Assembly (NCBI GenBank): GCA_013178095.1
Contig: JABLXK010000003.1
Span: 310,001 to 374,000, forward strand
Direction: 5' to 3'
From: Anaerolineae bacterium
Lineage (GTDB): Bacteria > Chloroflexota > Anaerolineae > Anaerolineales > Anaerolineaceae
Length of the DNA: 64,000 bases
Made by a program: the position numbers and the translations under genes. Position 1 is the stretch's first letter. Every line of letters begins with the position of its first letter. The notes under the pieces were generated by a model. That model saw only the letters and a list, made by a program, of their open reading frames with translations. It was not told the DNA's origin and did not search any database. Positions 55,001 to 61,408 of this stretch are shown here, in pieces.

Positions 55001-57319
55001 ATCCCCGTCCGCGTCCGTGGCGCTCAGGGTTTTGCTGACCGGTGTGTCTTCATTCGTACTGATGCTGCTGTCGTAGCTGGGCAGCGGGGCATCGTTGATC
55101 GCATTGATTGTCGCCGTCACGGGGCAGTCCACTTCGCTGCCCCCGTCGCTGACGGTAACGGTGAAGCTGTCGCTTCCAAAGTAATTGGCTGCCGGTGTAT
55201 ACGTGTAACCGCCCTCGGCCAATTCCAGGCTGCCGTGCGCCGGGGTGTTGCCTTCCTTGACCGAATAAGTCAGGGTGTCGCCATCGATATCCACAGCGGT
55301 CACATTTTCGAAGATAGGCGTATCTTCCTCGGTTGTTATGCTTGCCTGGTAAGTGGGCACTGGCGCGTCATTGACCGCGTTGACGGTCGCGGTGATCGCG
55401 CAGTCGACCTCTGAGGTGCCGTCGCTGACGGTGATGATGAAACTGTCACTGCCATGGAAGTTTTCCGCCGGGGTGTAAGTGTATTCCCCCTCGCCCAACG
55501 TTAGGCTGCCGTTTGTCGGCCGGTTGCCGTCCTTGACAGCAAAAGTCAGGGAATCGCCATCGATATCGCTGGCGGAGATGCTCAGCGTGGCTGGAGTGTC
55601 TTCATCGGTGCTGATGGCTGCGTCGTAAGCTGGTTCAGGCGCGTCGTTGACTGCTGTCACCGTCATCTGCACTTCGGCGGTAGCTTGCGTTTCGGGGTTG
55701 GCGGTTTCGGAAATCGTATAAGAAAAGCTGTCCGCTCCGTAGTAATTTTCAAACGGGGTATAAACGATCGCGTCCAGTCCCGCGCTCAAAACAGCCGTCC
55801 CATATGTCGGCTTGGTGATCCCGGTGATGTTGAACATGTCCGCTTCCGGGTCGCTGTCATTGCTCAGCACGTACACGGTTACCGGTTGATCCTCTTGCGT
55901 TTCAGAAATATCATCCGCCGCAACCGGCGCGTCGTTCACCGCGTTTACGGTGACGCTCACCGTCGCAAAAGCCGTATCACCGCCGTTGGAATCCGTGATC
56001 CGGTAATCGAAATTGACTGACCCGGTGAAATTCGCGGCCGGGGTGAATGTGATTGTCCCGTCGGCATTGGCCTGGGCTGTGCCGCTGGCGGGAGGATTGA
56101 GCACCTCAACCGTTAGCGTGCCCTGGTCGGGATTGCTGTCATTCTCCAGTACATGGATATTAACCGGGATTTCCTCGTCTGTCTGGGCTGTGTCGGCATT
56201 GGCAACCGGCGTGTCGTTCACCGCCTCCACCGTCAGGTTGATGGACGCCTCACGCTGCAGTCCTTCCCCGTCCGTGATTATGAAGGAAAGCACGCTGGTG
56301 CCATTGGCATTCGTCCGCGGCGTAAGCGAAACGCTTACCAGGCCATCGATGTTGGCTGTGCCGATGTCTTCATTCCGCACCAAGTCCGAATTGGAGGATG
56401 CCGCCGAAATCGTCAACAGTGCAGCCGCGCTCTCGCCGTCCGATATATTAAAAGAAAAAGTCAGCGGTGTATCTTCCAGCGTAGTCTGGTCGCTCAAGCC
56501 GGACAAGGTCGGATAGGTATTGACCGCAACCGTATCCAGGCTGCTGTTGCCGCGGTAATCCACCGCGTACACACTATACGTGCCGCCGGTGGAAACAAGA
56601 ACGTTGCCGCTGCCCGAGGTCATGGGAACTTCGCTTCCGCCGGCCGGGAAGAAATCAGCGCTATGCTCGCCGGCCGCGTAATACACGCCGCTCAAGCCGC
56701 TGCCGCCTTCGGATGCGGTGATGGCAATGGTTGCTCCGCCGCTCAATTCAGGTGTCGATTGTAGCTCCAGGCGCGGGGCGGTCTTATCTTCAATTATGAA
56801 GGAAAGGTCTTTGAATTTGACGGTATTGGCAGTTCCCGCAGCCGTACCGCTGAAACGGAATTCAATTGCGGTTGTATTCGCGGGTATGGTGATTGCGTGT
56901 GATGAAACTCCCTGTTCACTGACGTCGCAGAAGTGGGTTTGGAAATCGTCGCTCCCCTGGAATGCAACCACCACCTCGCCACTGTCATCTTGCCCCTCGC
57001 CCTCGTTGATGATTTGGCAATTGAAGGAATAATCCAGTTCCGCTTCGCCGGTATCGATCGATGCTGAGATGGAAGCAACGTCCACCAAATAAGTAATATT
57101 AAAGGAAGTGGCGCCATCCACAGCGGCGATGGTTTCCGCTTCGACCTGCGCGTTATCGCTCGTTTGATATTCGGTGATGTCCGCGATCTCGCTGCCCCAG
57201 CTGACAAACGCCAGGCTGTCGGCGTAAACCGGCGTGGCATTAAATAACAATTGCGCGATGATCGCGCAAATGGTCAATAACCTTAGTAGAAAATAATGTG
57301 GCTGCGATGTTGGGTTCAT
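43064..57319 (-). CDS. Giant cadherin-like repeat surface protein (4751 residues)
   Basis: A single 14.3-kb frame encodes an exported protein. Residues 1-33 are a signal peptide ending VYA. A unique N-terminal region (about 34-260) with a few Cys is followed by roughly 45 tandem beta-sandwich modules of about 92-110 residues. The modules are of the cadherin-like/Big_9 type, marked by VNDAP, EDT, ND-D-D, YTP--N--G-DSF-Y and VTVNAVND. About residues 553-1290 hold eight modules with one Cys each (EVDC). About 3100-3726 hold three near-identical two-module units. One transmembrane helix (about 4640-4661) is followed by a 90-residue basic tail. There is no LPXTG-like motif. It is likely an adhesin or cell-surface filament; Asp-rich loops suggest calcium binding (inference). 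The stop codon lies in a palindrome TTCCTTTATAAAGGAA. The ATG at 57319 has no good ribosome site. Confidence 0.93.
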   Translation of the reverse strand: MNPTSQPHYFLLRLLTICAIIAQLLFNATPVYADSLAFVSWGSEIADITEYQTSDNAQVEAETIAAVDGATSFNITYLVDVASISASIDTGEAELDYSFNCQIINEGEGQDDSGEVVVAFQGSDDFQTHFCDVSEQGVSSHAITIPANTTAIEFRFSGTAAGTANTVKFKDLSFIIEDKTAPRLELQSTPELSGGATIAITASEGGSGLSGVYYAAGEHSADFFPAGGSEVPMTSGSGNVLVSTGGTYSVYAVDYRGNSSLDTVAVNTYPTLSGLSDQTTLEDTPLTFSFNISDGESAAALLTISAASSNSDLVRNEDIGTANIDGLVSVSLTPRTNANGTSVLSFIITDGEGLQREASINLTVEAVNDTPVANADTAQTDEEIPVNIHVLENDSNPDQGTLTVEVLNPPASGTAQANADGTITFTPAANFTGSVNFDYRITDSNGGDTAFATVSVTVNAVNDAPVAADDISETQEDQPVTVYVLSNDSDPEADMFNITGITKPTYGTAVLSAGLDAIVYTPFENYYGADSFSYTISETANPETQATAEVQMTVTAVNDAPEPAYDAAISTDEDTPATLSISASDIDGDSLTFAVKDGNRPTNGSLTLGEGEYTYTPAENFHGSDSFIITVSDGTSEVDCAITATVNAVNDAPVPTYQASITTEEDTPIFENVTAVDIDGDTLTYSVKEGNTPAHGSLELAEGGYTYTPAANYFGSDSFTVTVSDGGSEVDCPVTATINAINDAPLPSYDSSISTNEDTPVSKTLSATDADGDSLTYAVKEGNLPSSGSLELSEGGYTYTPNTDVNGSDSFTITVSDGMVEVDCAITVTINAVNDAPVPAYEPSISTDEDTATNRSLTAGDIDLDTLSFSVKEGNAPQHGTLLLNEGGYTYTPLTNYHGDDSFTITVSDGTTEVDCLVTVTVNTVNDAPIPSYVPTVATNEDTPYNGSISAADVDLDTLNFAVKDGNGPNSGELALSEGSYTYTPNENFHGTDDFIITLSDGTAEVDCSITITVNPINDAPDPTYSASVSTDEDASLNETLTASDVDGDTISYAIKEGSGPVNGSLTLVEGGYTYTPNADYNGPDAFIITVSDGIVIVECAISVNVNAVNDLPVPTYTASISTDEDTPTSQSLTATDIDADTLAYSVKDGNGPSHGTLELIDGGYRYSPAANYNGSDNLIITVSDGTGEVDCAVAVTVNAVNDLPVPTYTTSISTDEDVPFSQALSATDVDLDELNFSVKSGEGPAHGTLELDDDGYRYTPDENYNGPDSYTITLSDGHAEVPCAISVTVNAVNDTPVAENDSASTNEDVNVTVAVLANDSDADTSEGDTIAPSNILTAPSHGTAAISGTNIIYDPADNYFGADSFTYEISDSGGLTASATVTLTVNAINDYPQTDGLLSEYTIDEDNSITISFNLTDVETPAETLTMQVVTGNSAIVPQSRITISGLEDTNPATSIKLVPLANQNGDVTFTIRASDGFQTAVYNFTLHVTPVNDAPTARNDSISFTEDTTATITVSSQLLNNDTDVDNSQSALSYDGIVTTTSDGTLVDNGDGTLSYTPASNYDGTDSFVYRIKDPGGATATATVTLTAAAVNDPPTISSIDNQVIDEDETLTVNFTVSDFDLTTETELNTLMITTSSTNPDILDVNNMRITGSGENRTFTAAPRADKNGEVTIAITVSDGIAEASEVFSVTINPVADAPTAVSDFFYVQEVGSYAIDPIANDWDADDDTELTPQIVSAPLYGSLTADGTAFVYTAGEDFEDGDSFTYTITDSTGLASEPATVTLSADPANHPPEVSVIDNQVIFEDESGSLIFTVEDIDENLNEVAVSSSNTTIFPEGSLALSNTGSDYSLSLTPAENTNGKAVLTIEATDVRGNITTRTFTARVVPINDQPTAVNDTVMTNEDNGVTFSVIANDTDIETSSANLILRRLLTNPTHGRLSSLGSGQFRYTPYEDFNGTDTFTYEMTDADGGVDNATVTITIISVNDAPEAYDNNLTTIVPPGGTLDNINVISNDTDPDLPYDVNEEIHVTRVATQPSCGTASLNADGTLKYVALNGEANCVEAWVTFTYEIADHYGATDTASVSIAVDTTGVNLSPRTYSIWRSIQEDAATITIDLANYSFDPDGDTLTYALDLSSPPNTNLGTATLSGSVVSYAPGANKNGSYSQENFKYTVTDGISTVSATIYVEVLAVNDAPTISTQTDSIVEIADQEIDEDSSISLDFYINDVDTGDIGTAFGLDDLGLSIYSNDTKLIPPESISFTRDNATGKVALTLTPIEDESGTTTITAMVTDGITYKTDSFLLTVNEINDPPIASDHWVTTNEEEAVRVDVVDYLANVDGDSITISLGSTTPANGTVSFDQAHGDIIYTPNTDYYGSDVFSFILTDSGGLTDDGTINVTVNNVNDPPDVYNLSAVLETAEDTPITTTFKVSDIDTNLADISINGIASNADLIDAYSFTKSTDGSGSVSLTITPAANQSGTITIEINASDSDKSDSESTTLRIYAVNDPPVVGNDAATTNEDVSITVDVLANDTDIEDPDTLYVVTTTAPKLLSDGSTGHGTVTNNNDGTLTYKPAANRNDDIYFTYEVSDSGNLRRTGTVTITINAVDDAPSVTGDSRTIVEDNPVTIAVLSNDSDIEGDAFSIYSYTNPSHGSVSLDVATQSFTYSPTLNYYGTDSFTYTVAENLDLSKRATATVSITITATDDYPIITTEEPWIMQEDTSGTFAVNISDAETASANLLITFTSLDTSLIKSYNVILQGSGTSRTVKLTPEAQMNGSLQLKVDVNDGALTTTELIDIIIQPVNDPPVAQNYTASVEEDSSVGGIVVVKSDIDLLHEGDSYIYSLGTDGSHGTAVVVADGSWTYTPDTDFNGSDQFTVIITDSGEATATSTVTVTVSKVNDTPQITSTNSHVINEDTSVTDTILVADPDLSDSGDPDSYTVQVTGEPQHGTVVMNSATGVYTYTPAANYNGSDSFSVKVVDEHGAETSKTVTITVNPVNDAPQATNDSATIDEEGSVMVAVLDNDDDIDITREGDSLIVSAVSGVDNGTATISEDKQSITFSPNTNWYGTETFTYTVDDENGGSDTANVIITVNAINDPPVISDVANQTVNEDANTGAISFTVSDVDNAANTLVVTAATGNGTVIPSANIVLGGSAGSRTVTITPAANKNTWIDSTSSHQPVTITLTVSDGSLTDSDTFTVTVNPVNDAPAPVNDSASLAEDGSTTINVLSNDTDIDTSNEGDSLTIQSVSGVDNATVAIISSGKLLSFTPNANWNGTESFSYTVVDENGGTATATVNVTVTPVNDAPVISDVVNQTIAEDSNTGAISFTVSDVDTAATSLTVTRATNNGTVIPTARIVLGGSGSSRTVTITPAANKNTWNKTTSVHQPVTITLTVSDGSLTAADTFTVTVTPINDTPDAVNDTSSSVTEDGNVAISVLTNDTDVDIANEGDSLVIYSTSEVDNGTVTIAADKQSLTFEPADDFYGTETFAYTIHDSHDAADTAYVTVTVTAVNDAPVIADIANQTIAEDSNTGALSLPVSDVDDASSALTITAASSNTSIIPNSAIVVGGSGNARTVTVTPLANKNTWVDSSAAHSPVTITLTLSDGKLATVDTFTVTVTPVNDPPDAVNDSSALSEDGSKTLLVLSNDTDVDLDNEGDNLLITAVSNVDNATVTITDGGKSLLFKPDSNWNGAETFNYTLQDEGGLSDTAEVSVTVDAVNDNPDAVDDTVTMDEDDSLEIDVLDNDSDVDIYQEGDTLTIVSYSGVDNGTVAIAEDGKTLTFTPAPNWSGSEEFSYTINDTHSGSDSAIVRVSVAAVADNPEANEDAYDLIEDAAVTSLNVLGNDTDNDLAFGDALQINAITVDASHGTVTIDTVNRRILYTPDANYNGSDSFTYQIRDNQTPAVYDTAVVNLTIAAVNDLPVVTSTNTHTIEEDHTASGAVTASDVDNGDSPDPDSQTFTVSTAAGHGSVDLNAASGAYTYTPNANYNGSDAFVVLVSDEHGGTASQTVMITVTAVNDVPTASNASYNTPEDVPVSKTIAASDPDVATNGDKLTFAVTSAPGHGTLELNATSGAFTYTPVTNYNGADAFSVKVSDKSGAQATATVNIYINYYENDPVANADAYTIDEDSDTVSFDVMDNDEDADLPYGDELHLTAITSTPAHGSASINPETLEVEYKPTANYCGSDSFTYQIKDNQDPAAYASATVSILVTSINDAPKITSAALQNVTEDQQLSGSVTFEDVDLADIPETDSHLYYTDAGPQHGQLALNQFTGEYLYTPTANYNGSDNFTIRVTDAHEASDSQVITVTVLWADDDPIAKDDTYTTKEGANWKTLDVVENDSDADLVYGDALTITRIITEPTRGIVQISATTNTLRYKPKGGYHGTDTFTYEIRDNQDPEKTASATVTVKIQRVEENDSSAGFDWESWLDEYNRNNGFGDGGNGKSDSRLLEDKPYTASVGIVGDSYSLDPQHEPANGTVTFDSLTGEFTYTPDENFNGAESFTILIQRDGRTISHEIELLIDPVNDPPEGTDLALTTAGQTPLRASIPVEDVDVFTNGDSLTYLLLSRAAHGTAELDPSTGEFTYRSDEGFSGLDSFTIRVQDQAGQYKDCVVTINVEKPKTVLFFADPAAAGKGGMGWLLFGLAFIFLIILFFYNVKITYLTKKPDGSQKKVVRRYCVVSGKKDEVILELKREKNVDGLARDTEVVLLRSFVLRFRGKTLKIMRDGMLVKMVKVEANRNGKMIIPL

Positions 57320-57386
57320 TGACAATACAGGCTGTTGTAAGCGGCTTCATCATCTCCGTTAAATTTTTGGAACTTCCCGAATTAAT

Positions 57387-57416
57387 TTTATATCACTTTT
57401 CGAAAATTGAATACAA
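57387..57416 (-). promoter_or_regulatory. Candidate promoter for the giant gene
   Basis: On the minus strand TTGTAT (plus 57411-57416), an 18-nt spacer and TATAAA (plus 57387-57392) lie in an AT-rich block about 70 nt before the ATG. Confidence 0.45.
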
Positions 57417-57495
57417 ATACTTTTCATAAGGATAATTGACACAAACCATAGTAAGCTTCGTAATATTTCTATCATAATTTTTTTTAATAAAAAAA

Positions 57496-57521
57496 ACAGG
57501 GAGCCATGACAAGCTCCCTGT
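57496..57521 (-). terminator. Terminator after the 57544 lipoprotein gene
   Basis: ACAGGGAGC / GCTCCCTGT 9-bp stem, 8-nt loop. On the minus strand it is followed by TTTTTTTTATT. Confidence 0.92.
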
Positions 57522-57543
57522 CTTGCGTACCTGCGGACTGGTT

Positions 57544-58179
57544 TTAGTAGCTGAATGAATCCGCTACGTCTGCCAGCACGTCTTCATAATCGCTTGCATA
57601 TTTATCCTTGGTTGCCGTGGTGAAGAAAAACAGGTAATTATCCTGCATATCAAAATAAGTGGTGCCGCTGGTTTTATTCTTATCGCTCCACCAGGTTAGT
57701 TTCTCGCGGCCGTCGTCCATCAGAACGTCTTTGGCGATCTTCAGATCGCTGCCGTACAGCCGGCGCATGTAATCGACCGTGTACTCGCCTTTCAATACAG
57801 CGCTCGTATCGATGCTGGTTTCATTGACCAGGGTCTGCACGAACGCGTTACCGTCCGGCGCAGTGTAAGTTTCAACAACTGCGTCTTCAATGCTGTCATC
57901 ATCTTTCTCGTAATTCCAACCTGCCGGGATCTCGAGCTTGAAAATGTCTTCCGGTGAAGTGTAATCCATCATTCCGGAATCATTGGCTGGTTCTTGGGCA
58001 GCCGCTTCCTCAACCACCGCTGGTTCTTCTACGACAGCCGCGGGGGCTTCAGCGGCAACAACAGGCTCCTGTTCGGCCGGGACTGGTTGCGCAGCCGGCG
58101 CAGCTTCCTGGCTTTTACTGCCGCAAGCAGCCAGCAACAAGGCTGCCAGAACGACCACGAATAGGGATTTTTTGTTCAT
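57544..58179 (-). CDS. Lipoprotein of unknown function
   Basis: The 211-residue product has a signal peptide ending LLLAAC (lipidated Cys19), then an Ala/Glu/Pro/Val-rich linker to about residue 70, then a compact domain of about 140 residues. That domain begins DIFKLEIPAGWNYEKDDD and ends ASDYEDVLADVADSFSY. The 'F-L-IP-GW' opening and the closing 'SF' are typical of PsbP/DUF-type folds in small bacterial lipoproteins that have no known role. GGAGAG lies just before the ATG, and a terminator follows. Confidence 0.8.
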   Translation of the reverse strand: MNKKSLFVVVLAALLLAACGSKSQEAAPAAQPVPAEQEPVVAAEAPAAVVEEPAVVEEAAAQEPANDSGMMDYTSPEDIFKLEIPAGWNYEKDDDSIEDAVVETYTAPDGNAFVQTLVNETSIDTSAVLKGEYTVDYMRRLYGSDLKIAKDVLMDDGREKLTWWSDKNKTSGTTYFDMQDNYLFFFTTATKDKYASDYEDVLADVADSFSY

Positions 58180-58296
58180 TTTTCTCTCCGTTCATTACTA
58201 TGGTTTGGTGGTACGACTTCCATACCACTTAACGCAATTATAAGGAGATTTTGAGTTTTGTCAACCGCCATTTCCGGATTGTAATTTCTGAAAGGT

Positions 58297-59484
58297 TCAA
58301 TAAACCGGCGTGATCCGGTAGATCTTGTCGTCCCCTGTCCGGGGGTTGCCGCGCCCGTCGCGGTTGCTGGTGCTGAAGTAGATTGTCCCGTCCGGCCCCG
58401 CGCTCACTTCGCGCACGCGCCCGACGTCCCTAACCAGCCACTCCACCTTTTCTATTCTATTGGGATCGTCTACCGCAGGGCTGAGCATGGCCAGGCCTTC
58501 GCCGCGCAAGGCGCCCAGTAACAGCTTGCCCTGGAACAGCGGCAATGTCGCGGACGAATAAAAGAGAATGGCGGCCGGCGCGATGGCGGGGGTGAACTGC
58601 ATCAACGGGCTCTGCGTTCCCGCCAGGCTTTCGTCGTGCGAAACCAGCGGCCAGCCGTAATTGCTGCCGGCTTCAATGCGGTTGATTTCATCCCCGCCCG
58701 CGGGTCCGTCGTTCCCCGAAGGACCATGCTCGCTCTCGTAGAAAATGCCATCCGTGCTATTCCAGGTGATCCCCTGCGGGTTGCGGTGGCCGTAGGAAAA
58801 CACCAACGAATCACGGAACGGGTTGTCCTGCGGAATGCTGCCGTCAGGGTTAACACGCAGGATCTTACCCGCCAGGCTGCTTAAATCCTGGGCAGCCTGC
58901 GGCTGGCGCGCGTCGCCGCTGGTGATGTAGAGCTTGCCGTCCGGCCCGAACGCCAGCCGGCAGCCGGCGTGGTACTTTGCCGAGGGAATATTGTCCACCA
59001 CAACTGCGTCGAGGCTGATCTCATTCCCTTTGTCGATCATGCGCACCACCCGATTGAACATACCGGATTGGTTCTGGCTGGTGTAGCATGCGTAGAAAAA
59101 ATGGTTCTCCGCGTAATCGGGATCCAGCGCCAGCCCCATCAGGCCGCTCTCTTCAATACTGACCAAATCAGTGAACGTGTAAAGCGCATTCGGGTTGAGT
59201 TTGCCGTCCACGATCTCACGGATGCGCCCGGGCCGCTCGGAAACCAGCATGCGCTCTGCGCTGGTGAAGATGATGCTCCAGGGAACCTCCAGTCCTTCCG
59301 CTACCACCTCGCTTTTCCATCCCACCGGGATCGGCTGCGCCGTGGCGGTCAAGGCGGGCGCTGGCTGCACCGCGGTCGGCGTATACGTGGCAATGGAATA
59401 GCCTGCCGCGTTCAAAACCGCCGGCTGGCAGGCGCCAAAAACCAGGGCGGCTATCACATATAAAGGAAATACTTTTCGGATCAT
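58297..59484 (-). CDS. PQQ-type sugar dehydrogenase (glucose/sorbosone dehydrogenase family), exported
   Basis: The 395-residue protein is a six-bladed beta-propeller of the soluble aldose dehydrogenase family. The signal peptide ends VFGAC (probable lipoprotein). Landmarks are LEVPWSIIFTSAERMLVSER, the active-site His region AKYHAGCRLAFGPDGKLYIT, the SYGHRNPQGITWN blade, SEHGPSGNDGPAGGDEINRI and the GSNYGWPLVSH motif. Family members oxidise aldoses with pyrroloquinoline quinone. Whether this host makes PQQ cannot be seen, so it may be an apo-type or a scavenger. GAGAG lies before the ATG. Confidence 0.92.
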   Translation of the reverse strand: MIRKVFPLYVIAALVFGACQPAVLNAAGYSIATYTPTAVQPAPALTATAQPIPVGWKSEVVAEGLEVPWSIIFTSAERMLVSERPGRIREIVDGKLNPNALYTFTDLVSIEESGLMGLALDPDYAENHFFYACYTSQNQSGMFNRVVRMIDKGNEISLDAVVVDNIPSAKYHAGCRLAFGPDGKLYITSGDARQPQAAQDLSSLAGKILRVNPDGSIPQDNPFRDSLVFSYGHRNPQGITWNSTDGIFYESEHGPSGNDGPAGGDEINRIEAGSNYGWPLVSHDESLAGTQSPLMQFTPAIAPAAILFYSSATLPLFQGKLLLGALRGEGLAMLSPAVDDPNRIEKVEWLVRDVGRVREVSAGPDGTIYFSTSNRDGRGNPRTGDDKIYRITPVY

Positions 59485-59629
59485 TTTTCTCTCCGGGATT
59501 TAACAATAGCGGAGATTCAACCGAAGGTGAGTTAACGATCCGTTAGAATCAGCTTTAAGTACTTCGACGGGTCTTGTTGTAAAATAAATTTACTTACCAT
59601 TCGACACGATTTTAATTTCAGGAGGAGCT

Positions 59630-60049
59630 ATGACTTTAGTCGATCAGATCAGGGATTACGCGAGCACTATTCCCGCGGAGTTCAAAGAGAAAAAAGGGTT
59701 CGGAGAAATCAATTTCGTGGTGGCGGAACGCAAGGCGTTCTTGTCCAAAGAAAAACTTTCCTACCAGGCAAAATTTCGCGTAGATGACGACGCCAAAATT
59801 GTCAAATTCACCGAAATGCTGAAAGAGAGCTCCTCCGGCATGGAGAACGCCGGTATGAGCTTCAAGACTGAAAGCTTCAAGACCGGCAAGGGCGGTCAAT
59901 TGGAAAGCGTGATCGAGCAGCAAGCCGACCAGTTCGGCAAGAAATACCAGTACCAGTTCGACTTCAAGTCCGTGCGCGGCAAGGTTGAAGCCTTGGCTAA
60001 AGCCGCCGGCTATGATTTCCAGTATCAAATCACTGCCAAGGGTTTATAG
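59630..60049 (+). CDS. Small cytosolic protein of unknown function
   Basis: The 139-residue product starts after AGGAGGAG. It has no signal peptide or membrane segment. It is rich in Lys, Phe, Gln and Glu, with alternating beta-like and helical stretches (FGEINFVVAERKAF, YQAKFRVDDDAKIVKFTEML, KYQYQFDFKSVRGKVEALAK). The closing helix GKVEALAKAAGYDFQYQIT is distinctive. I do not recognise a family. It stands alone, and the hairpin downstream serves mainly the opposite strand. Confidence 0.75.
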   Translation: MTLVDQIRDYASTIPAEFKEKKGFGEINFVVAERKAFLSKEKLSYQAKFRVDDDAKIVKFTEMLKESSSGMENAGMSFKTESFKTGKGGQLESVIEQQADQFGKKYQYQFDFKSVRGKVEALAKAAGYDFQYQITAKGL

Positions 60050-60071
60050 TCAGTTTTTCGCCGCAACAAAA

Positions 60072-60104
60072 AAGGTCTGCGATTCTGATTGAATCGCAGA
60101 CCTT
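60072..60104 (-). terminator. Terminator after cdd
   Basis: AAGGTCTGCGATTC / GAATCGCAGACCTT is a perfect 14-bp stem with a 5-nt loop. The T-run follows on the minus strand. It may also stop the convergent 59630 gene. Confidence 0.9.
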
Positions 60105-60125
60105 GAATGATTCGGTTATCGTTGA

Positions 60126-60542
60126 TTAATTTTCGCCCAACAGCGCCGCCGGCACGAATGGGAATGGCACCAAGTCGCTCAGCTTGCGCTCGCCCATGTA
60201 CTTTCCATTTTCATCGCCGCTGATCACTAGCATGTGCAGCCCGAATTCCAGCAGCACCTGGCGGCAGATGGCGCAGGGATAAGCTTCCTTTGTGCCGGGG
60301 CCGATCACGGCGATGGCTTCGATCTCACGTTCCCCTTCGGAAACGGCTTTCCAGGCGGCCACGCGCTCCGCGCACACCGTCCCGCCGTAGGAAACGTTCT
60401 CAATGTTGGTCCCTCCATAAATTTTCCCGCTCTTGGTCAGCACCGCCGCGCCGACCCGGAAGTGGGAATACGGGCAGTAAGAATTTTCCGCCGCCTTGAC
60501 CGCGGCAGCCAGCAGCTTGGTTTTCATCTCGTTATCAATCAT
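60126..60542 (-). CDS. cdd: Cytidine deaminase
   Basis: The 138-residue homotetrameric-type enzyme converts cytidine and deoxycytidine to uridine. The zinc and catalytic motifs are CAERVAAWKAV (CAE) and PCAICRQVLLEF (PCxxC); YCPYSHFRVGAAV near the start and GGTNIENVSYG bind the substrate. AAAGGA lies 7 nt upstream of the ATG. It is a single-gene unit with a strong terminator. Confidence 0.96.
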   Translation of the reverse strand: MIDNEMKTKLLAAAVKAAENSYCPYSHFRVGAAVLTKSGKIYGGTNIENVSYGGTVCAERVAAWKAVSEGEREIEAIAVIGPGTKEAYPCAICRQVLLEFGLHMLVISGDENGKYMGERKLSDLVPFPFVPAALLGEN

Positions 60543-60664
60543 GGTTTTATCCTTTCAGGAAAATTCATTATACATAATTTCACCCGGATCGTTGCAGGCA
60601 AACTCCGGCAGACGCGATAAATCCAGTCTTCTATCATTTTATAATTTAAGTGGCAGGTATCCCC

Positions 60665-61204
60665 ATGAACCCTGATCGCAAACCAAATTTTCCGCAGTTG
60701 AACAGCCCGGATGAAACCGTGCATCCATTGGACGATCGTGACTTGGGCGAAATCAGCGCGCTTTTGACCGCCTGCGACGATTTTTCCATTCTGGTTTCCG
60801 GCCAGCCGCATCAAGCGGAAGATGCTTTCGGCTTGCTGCACGACTTGCCGCCCATGAAAACCGAAGCGGATAAGCAGGTGCTCGGGTTCCGCGATCGGAA
60901 TGGGAAGCTGTGCGGCGTGCTGGACCTGGTGAGTGGATATCCGGAGGATTCTGTCGCTTTCATCGGATTGCTGCTGCTCCTCCCGGAAACGCGCGGCGCC
61001 GGCCTGGGTCGCCGTATCACCCAAAGCGTCGAAACCTGGGCAAGAGGTGCAGGATTCAAAGCCCTCATGTTAGGCGTGGTGGAAGAAAATATAGATGGGC
61101 TGTGTTTTTGGAAAGCCTGTGGATTTGAAGTGGTGGAAACCAGCGACCCGCGGGCATTCGGTCAGAAGACCCAGCGCGTGCTGCGCATGAAGAAGGTGCT
61201 TTAG
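60665..61204 (+). CDS. GNAT family N-acetyltransferase
   Basis: The 179-residue protein has the GNAT core: VLDLVSGYPEDSVAFIGLLL, the acetyl-CoA loop LPETRGAGLGRRITQSVETW (R-x2-G-x-G form), LMLGVVEENIDGLCFWKACG and a final strand. The substrate is unknown. The ATG at 60665 is preferred over an earlier GTG. TATAAT at 60639-60644 is a likely -10. The spacer 61205-61408 holds a TCTGCGTTTATCTGTGGTTG repeat (61383-61403) and no gene. Confidence 0.9.
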   Translation: MNPDRKPNFPQLNSPDETVHPLDDRDLGEISALLTACDDFSILVSGQPHQAEDAFGLLHDLPPMKTEADKQVLGFRDRNGKLCGVLDLVSGYPEDSVAFIGLLLLLPETRGAGLGRRITQSVETWARGAGFKALMLGVVEENIDGLCFWKACGFEVVETSDPRAFGQKTQRVLRMKKVL

Positions 61205-61408
61205 TTTCGAACGCTCACTTGCCCCTAATCCTCAAATTGTCATTCCGAATGAAGAGAGGCAGTCGGCTCCTTCCCCCGCCGCGGGAAGGCTTGGCTGAGG
61301 GAATTGGTTGTCAATCGGAAATCACATCTTGAAAAAGCTTCGCGATCGTTATTCCACAAGATTACCAGCGTTCGTCAAAACAATCTGCGTTTATCTGTGG
61401 TTGTAGTA

